In this document: positions 1-10,600 of the stretch, one piece after another
Numbering within the stretch: the first letter of the stretch is position 1
Layout of the letters: each line of letters opens with the position of its first letter
DNA from: DT-110 sp964342305
GTDB lineage: Bacteria > Bacteroidota > Bacteroidia > Chitinophagales > Saprospiraceae
DNA: 64,000 bases
NCBI GenBank assembly: GCA_964342305.1
Contig: CAYFGK010000005.1
Coordinates: 42,427-106,426, forward strand
Direction of reading: 5' to 3'
Made by a program: the position numbers and the translations under genes
The notes under the pieces: generated by a model
The model's database searches: none
Seen by the model: the letters and a program-made list of their open reading frames with translations, nothing else
What the model was told of the DNA's origin: nothing

Positions 1-2
1 AA

Positions 3-839
3 AAGAACATTGAGGAGAACCTGATTGATAAACTTGGTAAAGAAGCCTGGGAGAACAATAAAAAAGAGCAGGTTCGGGGTATCGCAATAATGACCCAAAT
101 TGGTGAGATGAGTATCAACATAAGCACAACCTTGATGCTTACAGATTTATGCCCGTGGGACCGTTTGGCACAGCGTGTTGGACGTCTTGCCCGCTTTGAT
201 TTTCAGGAAAATGGTATCTGCTATGTGGTGACACCATATAAAGATGGAAAGGTTTATCCCGCTCCTTATGGGGCATATAGCCGGAAGGATAAAAAGTGGG
301 TACCATTTGAGTCTTTTAGGGATTCTGAGAAACAGCTTCAACATAGTTTCTCAACACCTCGGACTGTGACCCCAAAGGATTTCGTCGATTTTGTCAATGG
401 CCTTTATCCTGACGCCCCAGAATTAGATAGTGACTCATCAGCAAACCAAAGACGTTATCGACAGTTGATTAGAGCTAACTGGTTGATAACGCCTGACACC
501 AGAGTAGAAGAGGATGAAGGACATGTTGGTGCAGACTGGTCAAGCCGACGTATTCCACCTCAGCAAACTGTTTTTATAACCGCCCCCCACAATCTCTCGG
601 GTTATCCAGAGCTCCAAAACTTTGAATTAAAGTACGGAGTAAGAGTTCCGAAATACCTACTTGATAAAGAACTAAGGAAGAAAGAAAATAGCCGGATTAG
701 GCAAGAAAAAATCCGCTTAGAAAAACACGAGGAAGACTTAGAAGTTTACTACACCTCTGATTATAGTGAGGAATTGGGTCTTGCTTTTTTGTATGAAGAA
801 AATTTCAGACCGGATGCAAGCAACCAGATTGATTCATGA
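3..839 (+). CDS. cas3: CRISPR-associated helicase/nuclease Cas3, C-terminal part (5' truncated by window edge)
   Basis: The frame is open from the first bases of the window, so this is the 3' end of a longer gene. The visible part (about 278 residues) has the superfamily 2 helicase motif VI 'QRVGRLAR' after 'LTDLCPWDRLA', the arrangement typical of Cas3 (target strand unwinding and degradation in type I interference). The C-terminal half is charged and has no catalytic motif; the HD nuclease and Walker motifs would lie upstream. The stop overlaps the cas4 start (ATGA), so the genes are translationally coupled. The family call rests on motif VI plus the adjacent cas4-cas1-cas2 genes and is firm. 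Confidence 0.9.
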   Translation, partial: KNIEENLIDKLGKEAWENNKKEQVRGIAIMTQIGEMSINISTTLMLTDLCPWDRLAQRVGRLARFDFQENGICYVVTPYKDGKVYPAPYGAYSRKDKKWVPFESFRDSEKQLQHSFSTPRTVTPKDFVDFVNGLYPDAPELDSDSSANQRRYRQLIRANWLITPDTRVEEDEGHVGADWSSRRIPPQQTVFITAPHNLSGYPELQNFELKYGVRVPKYLLDKELRKKENSRIRQEKIRLEKHEEDLEVYYTSDYSEELGLAFLYEENFRPDASNQIDS

Positions 840-1330
840 TCTCCGCCTCCCACATCACCTACTACCACCTATGCCATCGTAAACTATGGTTACACCACAA
901 AGGTATGCGGCAGGAAGACAATAGCCAGGCTGTCGGTGAAGGTAAACTCATTGGCCAGCACGCTTACACCCGCCGCCCCTCCCGCTGGCGGGAGCTCAAT
1001 CTGGGGTACCTGAAAATAGACCATTTCGACCCAAAGGAAAGAATAGTACGCGAAGTCAAAAAAAGTCCGAAACTGGAACATGCCCACGTGGCCCAAGTCC
1101 ACTATTATCTGTACATGCTCGAACGGGCCGGTATCCCGGAGGTACGCGGCCTGCTCGAGTATCCCAAACACCGTCGTACCCGTGAAGTCTATCTGACCGA
1201 TGAGATACGTTCTGATATTCGGGGATGGGAAGCGGAGATCCAACGAATCGTGGAGTCACCGCAATGCCCACCATTAGTAAAGAAAACATATTGCAAGACT
1301 TGTGCCTACCGGGACTTTTGTTTTGTCTGA
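836..1330 (+). CDS. cas4: CRISPR-associated exonuclease Cas4
   Basis: This is a 164-residue RecB-like PD-(D/E)XK nuclease of the Cas4 family, which trims prespacers and selects PAM-proximal ends during adaptation. The N-terminal iron-sulfur cysteine is in 'YHLCHRKLW' (residue about 13) and the other three are in 'CKTCAYRDFC' at the C-terminus. The nuclease core shows 'REVKKS' and 'QVHYYLY' (the QxxxY motif). Length is normal for a stand-alone Cas4. The ATG overlaps the cas3 stop, and cas1 begins 11 nt after its stop. An antisense frame across the gene is a shadow. Confidence 0.95.
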   Translation: MISASHITYYHLCHRKLWLHHKGMRQEDNSQAVGEGKLIGQHAYTRRPSRWRELNLGYLKIDHFDPKERIVREVKKSPKLEHAHVAQVHYYLYMLERAGIPEVRGLLEYPKHRRTREVYLTDEIRSDIRGWEAEIQRIVESPQCPPLVKKTYCKTCAYRDFCFV

Positions 1331-1341
1331 ACTACAAACCC

Positions 1342-2352
1342 ATGAAAAAAGCCTATTATTTATTCAACCCGGGGCGCATGAGCAGGCGCGACAACACCCT
1401 TAAATTCGATCCAGTCCCTAACGAAGAGCACCCCCAACCCAAGGCTCGTTTTTTGCCCGTAGCCGGGGTGAGTGCGCTTTACGTTTTTGGCAGCCTGGAT
1501 ACCAATAGCGCCCTTTACAATTTTTTAGGCCGCAACCATATACCTGTTCATTTCTTTGATTATTACCAACACTATACCGGGTCGTTTAGTCCAAAAGAAT
1601 ACTTACTGGCTGGTCAAATGCTCATCGCACAGGCCGATGCCTACCGCAGATCCAAACCCCGAATGATGATTGCGCAAGCACTGGTGGATGCAGCGATGGC
1701 CAATATGCTGCGCACCTTACGCTATTATCAGAGTCGGGATAAAGAGGTAGCCTCCCACATTATTGCACTTGAATCGCTACAACAACAGATACCTTCAGCA
1801 CAGGATATTGGCACACTCATGGGGTTGGAAGGAAACAGCCGACAACAGTATTACGATAGTTTTGGTCAGATCGTAACGCATTTTTCCTGGGAGGGCCGAC
1901 GTAAACGCCCACCAAAGGACGAACTCAATGCCCTCCTGAGCTTTGGTAATTCCTTATGCTACACAGTTTGTCTGGACGCGATTTACAATTCGCAGTTGAA
2001 CCCGACCATCAGTTATTTGCACGAGCCTGGTACCCGCCGGTATAGCCTGGCACTCGATATATCGGAAATTTTCAAACCCATTCTGGTCGATCGGTTGATC
2101 TTTCGCCTGTGCAACCGGCGTGAAATACGACGGGAACATTTTGACTACGTAGACGAAGCTTGCTTTCTCTCTCCCAAGGGTCGCAAAGTGGTGGTCAAAA
2201 ACTGGGAAGAGCGTCTTCAGCAGACGATTCATCATCGCAAGCTGGGCCGAAAGGTAAGTTACCGACATTTATTGCGACTGGATTGCTACAAACTCGCAAA
2301 GTACCTGTTAAAGATGGAACCGGATTTTCAACCTTTCAAAATCTGGTGGTAA
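1342..2352 (+). CDS. cas1: CRISPR-associated endonuclease Cas1
   Basis: This is a 336-residue Cas1 integrase, which inserts new spacers together with Cas2. The metal-binding triad is visible: Glu in 'MGLEGNSRQQYY', His in 'ISYLHEP' and the acidic residue in 'ALDISEIFKP'. Motifs and length fit the type I-B Cas1 clade. I start it at the ATG at 1342 ('MKKAYYLFNPGR'), because the longer frame from 1225 would run through the end of cas4 and the family begins at this point. The stop TAA shares its last base with the cas2 ATG (TAATG), giving coupled expression of the integrase subunits. Confidence 0.95.
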   Translation: MKKAYYLFNPGRMSRRDNTLKFDPVPNEEHPQPKARFLPVAGVSALYVFGSLDTNSALYNFLGRNHIPVHFFDYYQHYTGSFSPKEYLLAGQMLIAQADAYRRSKPRMMIAQALVDAAMANMLRTLRYYQSRDKEVASHIIALESLQQQIPSAQDIGTLMGLEGNSRQQYYDSFGQIVTHFSWEGRRKRPPKDELNALLSFGNSLCYTVCLDAIYNSQLNPTISYLHEPGTRRYSLALDISEIFKPILVDRLIFRLCNRREIRREHFDYVDEACFLSPKGRKVVVKNWEERLQQTIHHRKLGRKVSYRHLLRLDCYKLAKYLLKMEPDFQPFKIWW

Positions 2353-2615
2353 TGTATATTATTGCGGTATACGATGTTGCAGCCGAACGAACGCCCAAGA
2401 TGCTCAAGCTTTGCCGGGCATACCTTCACTGGATACAAAATTCTGTTTTCGAAGGCGAACTCAGTGAAGTCCAGGTAAAAGAATTAGTGTACAAAGCGAA
2501 AGAGATCATGGACGAGGAGTACGATAGCTTTATCCTGTTTAAAAGCCGACACACCTACCACATGGATAAACAGCTGATCGGCAAGTCATTAAACGACACC
2601 GACCAGTTTTTGTGA
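2352..2615 (+). CDS. cas2: CRISPR-associated endoribonuclease-fold Cas2
   Basis: This is an 87-residue Cas2, the structural partner of Cas1 in spacer integration. It starts with the beta-strand 'MYIIAVYDVA', carrying the conserved Asp, followed by 'RTPKMLKLCRAYLHWIQNSVFEGEL'-type ferredoxin-fold sequence. The start is the ATG overlapping the cas1 stop by one base; the longer frame from 2160 lies inside cas1. It is the last gene of the cas operon and is followed directly by the CRISPR leader. Confidence 0.95.
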   Translation: MYIIAVYDVAAERTPKMLKLCRAYLHWIQNSVFEGELSEVQVKELVYKAKEIMDEEYDSFILFKSRHTYHMDKQLIGKSLNDTDQFL

Positions 2616-2823
2616 TCGTCGATGAATGATCAGTATCTTGCTTTCGCAAAAAAAGTTCTTTGACAACTTGGTTAAAATGCTAAATATCAATTACTTACCA
2701 ACATCGTCGGTAACCGGGTAAAATCGCCTTACCGTCGATAGACTTGGTAAATCCTTCAGCGACCTGTACTTAACACGTACTAAACCGCTGATTTTCAGCG
2801 GGTGATACATAGAATCGACCGCT
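2616..2823 (+). promoter_or_regulatory. CRISPR leader region
   Basis: This is a 208-bp AT-rich non-coding stretch between cas2 and the first repeat. It is the expected place for the array promoter and the Cas1-Cas2 docking site. It contains a perfect hairpin (CCGCTGA-TTT-TCAGCGG, 2785-2801) 22 bp before the first repeat and the string TTCTTTGACAACTTGG near 2655. The orientation follows from the repeat ending in ATTGAAAC, the usual 3' end that leaves an 8-nt crRNA handle. Confidence 0.75.
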
Positions 2824-5800
2824 GCCTCAATCGCACCTAGCGGAATTGAAACTAAACTTATCGATGAGTGCGGCCAGCTTCTCCTCGCCTCAATCGCACC
2901 TAGCGGAATTGAAACCCTGAGATCACTGCGGGTACGTTCAAGGAATTTGCCAGCCTCAATCGCACCTAGCGGAATTGAAACATGACCGATACGGAGCGGA
3001 ATATCTATTTCACACCGGCCTCAATCGCACCTAGCGGAATTGAAACCCAGACTTGCACAGCAATCAGACATGATATCTTGAGCCTCAATCGCACCTAGCG
3101 GAATTGAAACCCAGGTGACTAAGGCTCGACCGGTAACCGGTAGTGCGCCTCAATCGCACCTAGCGGAATTGAAACCAAATAACAACATAGCTTTAGGTTT
3201 TGAAGCATTAAGGCCTCAATCGCACCTAGCGGAATTGAAACGATTAAGAGCTCGGTGTATTTCGTGAAGAGCCTCAGCCTCAATCGCACCTAGCGGAATT
3301 GAAACGTATCTCAGGCAGATGGGAGTTGATACAATGCTTAGCCTCAATCGCACCTAGCGGAATTGAAACGTATCTCAGGCAGATGGGAGTTGATACAATG
3401 CTTAGCCTCAATCGCACCTAGCGGAATTGAAACGAAATTATTGGCGTTGGCCAGTATCTGATGAAAGTTGCCTCAATCGCACCTAGCGGAATTGAAACCT
3501 AAAGTGGTGGCTCCTGGAATCGAGGGCGACGCCGCCTCAATCGCACCTAGCGGAATTGAAACACCACCAGAGGCGGCCAGGCATCGGCAAGCATTCATGC
3601 CTCAATCGCACCTAGCGGAATTGAAACTACCTTAATATTTCGTGATTGCTCGTTTGCTGGTACGCCTCAATCGCACCTAGCGGAATTGAAACGTCATTAT
3701 GCGCGATTGGGAAATTAATAGCGAATCGCCTCAATCGCACCTAGCGGAATTGAAACGGGAAACTCTGCTCTACGAAATCAAAAATTGTCTGGCCTCAATC
3801 GCACCTAGCGGAATTGAAACAACGATTGCTTTGGTCCAAAACAAAGGGTCCATTACGTGCCTCAATCGCACCTAGCGGAATTGAAACCGATGTACGCCGC
3901 CTTATTGAGCGGTGCCGGGTCGAGCCTCAATCGCACCTAGCGGAATTGAAACGTGCTCCGGTCGCGCAGCAACTCGTGGCTGCAGGGCGGGCCTCAATCG
4001 CACCTAGCGGAATTGAAACAGAGTTTTACCCAGGAGTTCATCTGAACACCAATTGGCCTCAATCGCACCTAGCGGAATTGAAACTCGGAAAGCGCTTCGC
4101 GAACGTCGCTGGTAACCTCGGCCTCAATCGCACCTAGCGGAATTGAAACCTGTTTGCCAATAGCGATTGCTATGTGGATCCTGGCCTCAATCGCACCTAG
4201 CGGAATTGAAACGAGGTGGTGCCCAAGTGGAAAAGAACCGGGCGCAAGCCTCAATCGCACCTAGCGGAATTGAAACGAGTATTTGAAGGCTGCCGCCAAA
4301 AAGCTGCGTGAGCCTCAATCGCACCTAGCGGAATTGAAACGGTTGTCATAGTCCTGGCCGTACTTGTAAAAGAACGGCCTCAATCGCACCTAGCGGAATT
4401 GAAACGGCTTATTGATGGAATAGACAACGGCAAGGTAGACGGCCTCAATCGCACCTAGCGGAATTGAAACCACGATTCAGCGGCTGATGAAGTGCAAGCG
4501 GAAATAGCCTCAATCGCACCTAGCGGAATTGAAACTTATTGACTTGCGTTAAAACCTTGACAAACTCTTTGCCTCAATCGCACCTAGCGGAATTGAAACT
4601 GTAGTATGATGATGTTCATTTTCGATATTGTTTGGCCTCAATCGCACCTAGCGGAATTGAAACTCCTGGACATCGATGATGATATGTTCAACCTACCGGC
4701 CTCAATCGCACCTAGCGGAATTGAAACTAAATCTGCAACATAGTCTGTGCCCAGTCTCCCCAGGCCTCAATCGCACCTAGCGGAATTGAAACTAATTTAT
4801 CAAATGCACAATGAAAATNNNNNNNNNNNNNNNNNNNNNNNNNNNNNNNNNNNNNNNNNNNNNNNNNNNNNNNNNNNNNNNNNNNNNNNNNNNNNNNNNN
4901 NNNNNNNNNNNNNNNNNNAATGCACAATGAAAATATAGAAATAGCCTCAATCGCACCTAGCGGAATTGAAACTAATTTATCAAATGCACAATGAAAATAT
5001 AGAAATAGCCTCAATCGCACCTAGCGGAATTGAAACTGCCAGCACGACAACCTTAGTTTTACAATCGAATTCGCCTCAATCGCACCTAGCGGAATTGAAA
5101 CTCCTTGCTGAATAATTGGTGTAGCCTGGTCAAATGCGCCTCAATCGCACCTAGCGGAATTGAAACTCAATTAATTCGGTAGTTTCTTTAAATTTCATTC
5201 TTGCCTCAATCGCACCTAGCGGAATTGAAACCGCTAGCTATAGCCTCTACAGTACTTTTGCTTTGGGCCTCAATCGCACCTAGCGGAATTGAAACACACC
5301 TTGAATGATGGGGATGGCAAATACGAAGGCAGCCTCAATCGCACCTAGCGGAATTGAAACGTGGTACTAATAATGTTTATCTCGAAGATGATATTGCCTC
5401 AATCGCACCTAGCGGAATTGAAACTTGTTTGCCCCTGTTATGCATCGTGTTAATATTACTGCCTCAATCGCACCTAGCGGAATTGAAACCGACAATACCG
5501 AGTGCAGCACTCAGAAAATATCGAGCCTCAATCGCACCTAGCGGAATTGAAACTAACTCCTTCGGCTTCATAATCGGGTAACCATCCTGCCTCAATCGCA
5601 CCTAGCGGAATTGAAACGAGGATTTGACCTTCGGCCGTTTCTGGGACGAATACGCCTCAATCGCACCTAGCGGAATTGAAACCTGATGGTGAAGGTGTCC
5701 CGCGTAATGAAAAATCCGGCCTCAATCGCACCTAGCGGAATTGAAACGGGTATTTCTGATAGATGGTCTGAGCTTCTTCCTCAGCCTCAATCGCACCTAG

Positions 5801-7036
5801 CGGAATTGAAACTGACCAGGCCTCCTTCATTACCCTTTCTTTTCGTTCGCCTCAATCGCACCTAGCGGAATTGAAACTTGCGGCCAGTCTTGGTACGCGT
5901 GTTGCGCATGCTGGCCTCAATCGCACCTAGCGGAATTGAAACAATATAGCAAGTGGACCAGTAGGTATTGGCATTTTTGCCTCAATCGCACCTAGCGGAA
6001 TTGAAACATTAATCATATTAAATTCTGGCAAAATAAATCCAGCGCCTCAATCGCACCTAGCGGAATTGAAACCGACTAATAGCATTCATCATTTGGTCGA
6101 GGTCCATGCCTCAATCGCACCTAGCGGAATTGAAACCTGATGGTGAAGGTGTCCCGCGTAATGAAAAATCCGGCCTCAATCGCACCTAGCGGAATTGAAA
6201 CTTTTCGTCCACCTCGACTTCGTCCAGCACTTCTTGCCTCAATCGCACCTAGCGGAATTGAAACCCAAAAGCTACTACCAGACCAACAGTAAACGCCAGG
6301 CCTCAATCGCACCTAGCGGAATTGAAACTCAGTGAACAACTCGTCGCGCTGCTCTTCGGCGTGGGCCTCAATCGCACCTAGCGGAATTGAAACCAGATAC
6401 ATCTGGTCGGGAGTCTCCTCGGCTACCCGGCCTCAATCGCACCTAGCGGAATTGAAACTCAGAAACGGCCAGGAGCGACGAACAGCTTCCCCGCCTCAAT
6501 CGCACCTAGCGGAATTGAAACCTTTCGTGCATAAGGAGAACGGAGATCTGATTCGAGCCTCAATCGCACCTAGCGGAATTGAAACAGGTTTTATCCTTCC
6601 GGATGATGCCGAGGCGGAGGGCCTCAATCGCACCTAGCGGAATTGAAACCGGTCTGCTCGACCGGGACGCTTTCATCGCTGTAGGGCCTCAATCGCACCT
6701 AGCGGAATTGAAACTTTGAGGCGTACATCCTGGACAAGATTCTTCAGAAGCCTCAATCGCACCTAGCGGAATTGAAACAGAACAAGGCTGATATGCTGGC
6801 CAGCTACGGCGTGGGCCTCAATCGCACCTAGCGGAATTGAAACGCATAGTAATTGGTCGAAAAGATCAGTATCAGCAACGCCTCAATCGCACCTAGCGGA
6901 ATTGAAACCTGGTGTCTTTTTGCTGGTCTAAACCGAGCGCGGCGGCCTCAATCGCACCTAGCGGAATTGAAACCATATTTACTGAGGTTGCCACGCTTCC
7001 CTTCCGGGCCTCAATCGCACCTAGCGGAATTGAAAC
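2824..7036 (+). CRISPR. CRISPR array, 64 visible 29-bp repeats, interrupted by a 100-N gap
   Basis: The repeat is 29 bp, beginning GCCTCAATCG, continuing CACCTAGCGG and ending AATTGAAAC. I count 64 copies (first 2824-2852, last 7008-7036); all those I read look identical. The spacers I measured are 34-38 bp. One slot (4793-4943) holds 100 Ns, so the true count is unknown. Identical spacers occur at 3306-3340 and 3370-3404, at 5683-5718 and 6137-6172, and around the gap. There is no degenerate terminal repeat, so the leader-distal end gives no decay signal. Frames translating across the array (SIAPSGIET-type repeats) are not genes. Confidence 0.99.
4819..4918. other. Assembly gap (100 N) inside the CRISPR array
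   Basis: Exactly 100 Ns, a scaffolder placeholder. The 26 bases to the left and 25 bases to the right are the two ends of one spacer that is present intact at 4973-5007, which points to a collapsed or unresolved repeat rather than a measured distance. Confidence 0.97.
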
Positions 7037-7636
7037 CAATAAAAGGCACCTCCGCAGGGTAACTTCCGCGCCCGGGGAACAGCACTTTTTCATTAAAACT
7101 CCTTATTCTGGGCCTGTCTGACTCGTGCATGGATAACCACTAAAGTGGTTTGTAAAAATGTATATGCCCTTTCGACACCACAGCTGAAGCTGTGGCCTCA
7201 TTCAGGGACGTTCAAACCGTTAACTGTGCATGCCTCTCGGAGCCCATACGGGCGTATGCCTTCACCGACCTCCGAGACAAGGTGTAGGAGGTGGCGAAAG
7301 TAGACGATGCTCGACGCTATCAAGGGCAAAAAACGTAAGCCAAGAACCACCACCGCAACCAAGCCCGGCCCTAAAGTCTCTAAGGTCGCGATAGCGCCCG
7401 ATGCTCTACGCACTACGCTGTCAAGAGCAACAAATCAGAGCCAAGAACCACCACCGCAACCGACCCCTTCCCTGCTGTCTCTCATTTCTCTCCGGTCTCT
7501 TCGATCCCTTCCGTCTTGCCTGTTACGAGGTAATCATCGTGTTGATTGAAATTGCCCCCAGCTCGATCCAGAGGATCGAGCACCACCTCTGCCCAAAATT
7601 CCGTACCTTAACCACTCGAGAAAAAACAAGAACATA
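7037..7636. other. Intergenic region with hairpins and a short direct repeat; no gene seen
   Basis: I see no convincing coding sequence here. It holds small perfect palindromes: AACCACT-AA-AGTGGTT near 7134, CCACAGCTGAAGCTGTGG near 7178, and GCTCGATCC-AGA-GGATCGAGC at 7561-7581. There is also a direct repeat of about 22 nt (AGCCAAGAACCACCACCGC...) near 7339 and 7440, each copy preceded by a related GATGCTC(G/T)ACGC string. Short frames over the repeat are low-complexity and were left out. Confidence 0.6.
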
Positions 7637-10600
7637 ATGAACACACACCTACGTCTTGGGGCACTCCTTCTGGTGCTCCTCACTCCCTTTTTTGGCGAAA
7701 GCCAGAACCTGACCTCCGAAACCTTTGACGGGCTACACGTACGCAACATAGGTCCGGCCGCAATGAGCGGACGCGTAGTCGACCTGGCCGTAGTGGAGCG
7801 TAATGTTAAAACCTTCTATGTGGCTACCGCCACCGGCGGCGTCTGGAAAACTACGAATAACGGGACCACCTTTAAGCCGGTATTCGAGAACGAAAACACC
7901 CACTCGGTGGGCGCCATTGCCGTACACCAGGCTCACCCCGATCATCTATGGGTAGGCACCGGCGAACGCGCTAACCGCCAGAGCTCCTCCTGGGGCGACG
8001 GGGTTTACAAATCGACCGATGCGGGTAAGACCTGGACCCACGTGGGACTCGATGACACCAAACACGTCGGACGGATCGTTCTCCATCCCAACGATACCAA
8101 TACCGTATTCGTAGCCGGTATGGGCCATCTGTGGGGCTCCAATGAAGAACGCGGCCTGTATAAAACTACCGACGGTGGTGAAACCTGGGACAAGATCCTC
8201 TACATTGATGAAGAGACTGGCGTAGTGGATATTGCGATGGATCCCGGCGATCCCGATATTCTGTACGCAGCTACCTACCAGCGTCGACGCCGTCCCTACG
8301 GGTTTCACGGGGGCGGCCCCGGCAGTGGCCTGTATAAATCGACCGACGGCGGTGAATCCTGGGACGAGCTACGCAATGGTTTGCCGGAAGGCGATTACGG
8401 TCGCATCGGTATCTCTATTTATCGCAGTAATCCGGAGATCGTGTACGTATGCGTGGAACAAGGCTACCAGTACAATGCTTCCACGGCCTATAACCGGCGC
8501 AAGGCGGGTGTGTATCGCTCCGAAGACAAAGGAGAGTCGTTCACCTTCATGAGCGACTGGAACCCCCGGCCCATGTACGCCAGTCAGATCCTGGTCGATC
8601 CGTCCGATGACCAACGGATCTACATGATGAATCAGTACAGCTATTCCGACGACGGCGGAAAGACCTTCGAACGTCCGCGACAGAGCCTGCACGGTGACGA
8701 TCGCATCTTTTGGGTGAATCCCGATGATTCGGAACACGTTATGAAGGGCGACGACGGTGGCCTGGGTATCTCTTACGACCGCGGTAAAACCTGGAAGTAC
8801 AGCACAAATCTGCCCGTTAGTCAGTTTTATCGGGTGAGTGTGGATATGCAAAAACCCTACTGGGTATACGGTGGCCTGCAGGATAATGGTAGCTGGATGG
8901 GGCCTAGTGAGACCTATCGCAGCGAAGGCATCCTGAACTCCGACTGGGTCAAGACCGGCGGTGGTGACGGTTTTCTGAATCTCGTGAAGGAAGACGATCA
9001 CACTAAGCTATATACTGAATCCCAGTACTTAGGTTTGTCGGTACTTGATCTGGAAACCGGCCAGCGACGCGATATTCGTCCGGGTGATCCCAAAGGACGC
9101 ATCGGACCACGCCGTAACTGGGACGCCTGGGGCCCCGGCATCGAAGAGCCCGAACTGGGTAATGCCATGGCACCCGCCAACTGGGATGGCCCCTTCTTCC
9201 TGTCGGCTCACGATCCCAATAAGATCTACGCGGGCACAAATATCCTCTGGAAATCGACCGATGGCGGTGATACCTGGCAGGCCTGCGGCGACCTTACCAC
9301 CCAGACCAATCGCCGGGAATTACTGATCATGGATCAGCGGCCGGATACCTCAACCGCTTCCCTCGACGACGGTATCCCCTACTGGCCAACCCTGACGGCC
9401 ATTGCCGAGTCGAAAGGTATTCCCGGACACTTGTATGCCGGTACCGACGATGGTCTGCTGCACATCTCTACCGACGATGGTCAGAACTGGGTCGATGTAA
9501 CCAATCGGCTGCCCGGTCTGCCGGAGATGACCTGGATCAACACGATCGAGGTGTCGAGCCACGATGGTGCTACTGCCTACGTCGCCATAAATAATTACCG
9601 CAACGACGACTACGGCAACTATCTCTACAAAACAACCGACGGAGGTCGCAGCTGGACCTCCATCACCGGTGACCTGCCTGCCAAACGCGTGGTGCGCACC
9701 ATGCGCGAAGATCCGCGCAACCCCGATGTATTGTACCTGGGTACCGAACTGGGGCTGTTCGTTTCCATTAATGGCGGAAAGAACTGGGTGGAACTAAAGA
9801 GCAATATGCCTACTCTGCCCTTTAACGACCTGGTGGTCCATCCGCGCGATAACGACCTGGTGCTGGGTACTCACGGCCGTGGTATCTGGATACTCGACAA
9901 CCTGAACGCCATCCAGGAAATGTCGCCGCAGTTACTGGCCCAGGAGGCGGCACTGTTTACCATTCCCGATGCGGAACTGATCGACGAATCCCGTCAGGGC
10001 GGCCATCGTGGGGATATGTTCTACCGGGGTGAAAACCCACGGCGGGGAGTGCTCATTGATTTTTACCTGCAGGAGGCTGTCGCCAAAAAAGAAATCAGTC
10101 TGGCCATCCATAGCATGACCGGGGAAGAGATCAATACCGTGCGGGTGGACACCAGTGCGGGTATCCAACGGGTATACTGGAACGGACGCCACGCCGACTT
10201 TACATCGCCTTACCGTCCGGAAGGAGCCGAGGTACCCTCCTGGCGACGGGGCGGCCCCAGCGGACCATTGGTCAATCCGGGATTGTATAAAGCCGTACTG
10301 ACCGTCAACGGAACCAGGTACGAGAAACCGTTCCGGGTAGCCGATGATCCCCGCATCGACATCGACATTGCCGACCGTACCGACTGGGTGGAAACCCAAT
10401 TTGAGATCGGCGGCCTCTACGAAGCCATCGTGGAGGATATGAAAACGATCATGCCGGTAAAAAATCAGATCGATACGTTGAAAAAGCACCACAGCGATCT
10501 GGATAAGGAGGCCGTTGCGGAGATTGAAGAGATCGCCCGCATGTACGACGAGCTGGTGGACCGCACCCAATCACTACTGCGTAGCGTTGGCGGCTGGATG

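Noticed and set aside
1..7036. Assigning the locus to type III because of the ATTGAAAC repeat end
   Set aside because: A Cas3 helicase followed by cas4-cas1-cas2 indicates type I; the repeat end occurs in both.
3814..7121. Open frames of 60-107 codons across the CRISPR array with 'SIAPSGIET' or 'SIPLGAIEA' repeats
   Set aside because: They translate the 29-bp repeat plus spacers; no start context or family; the repeat array explains them fully.
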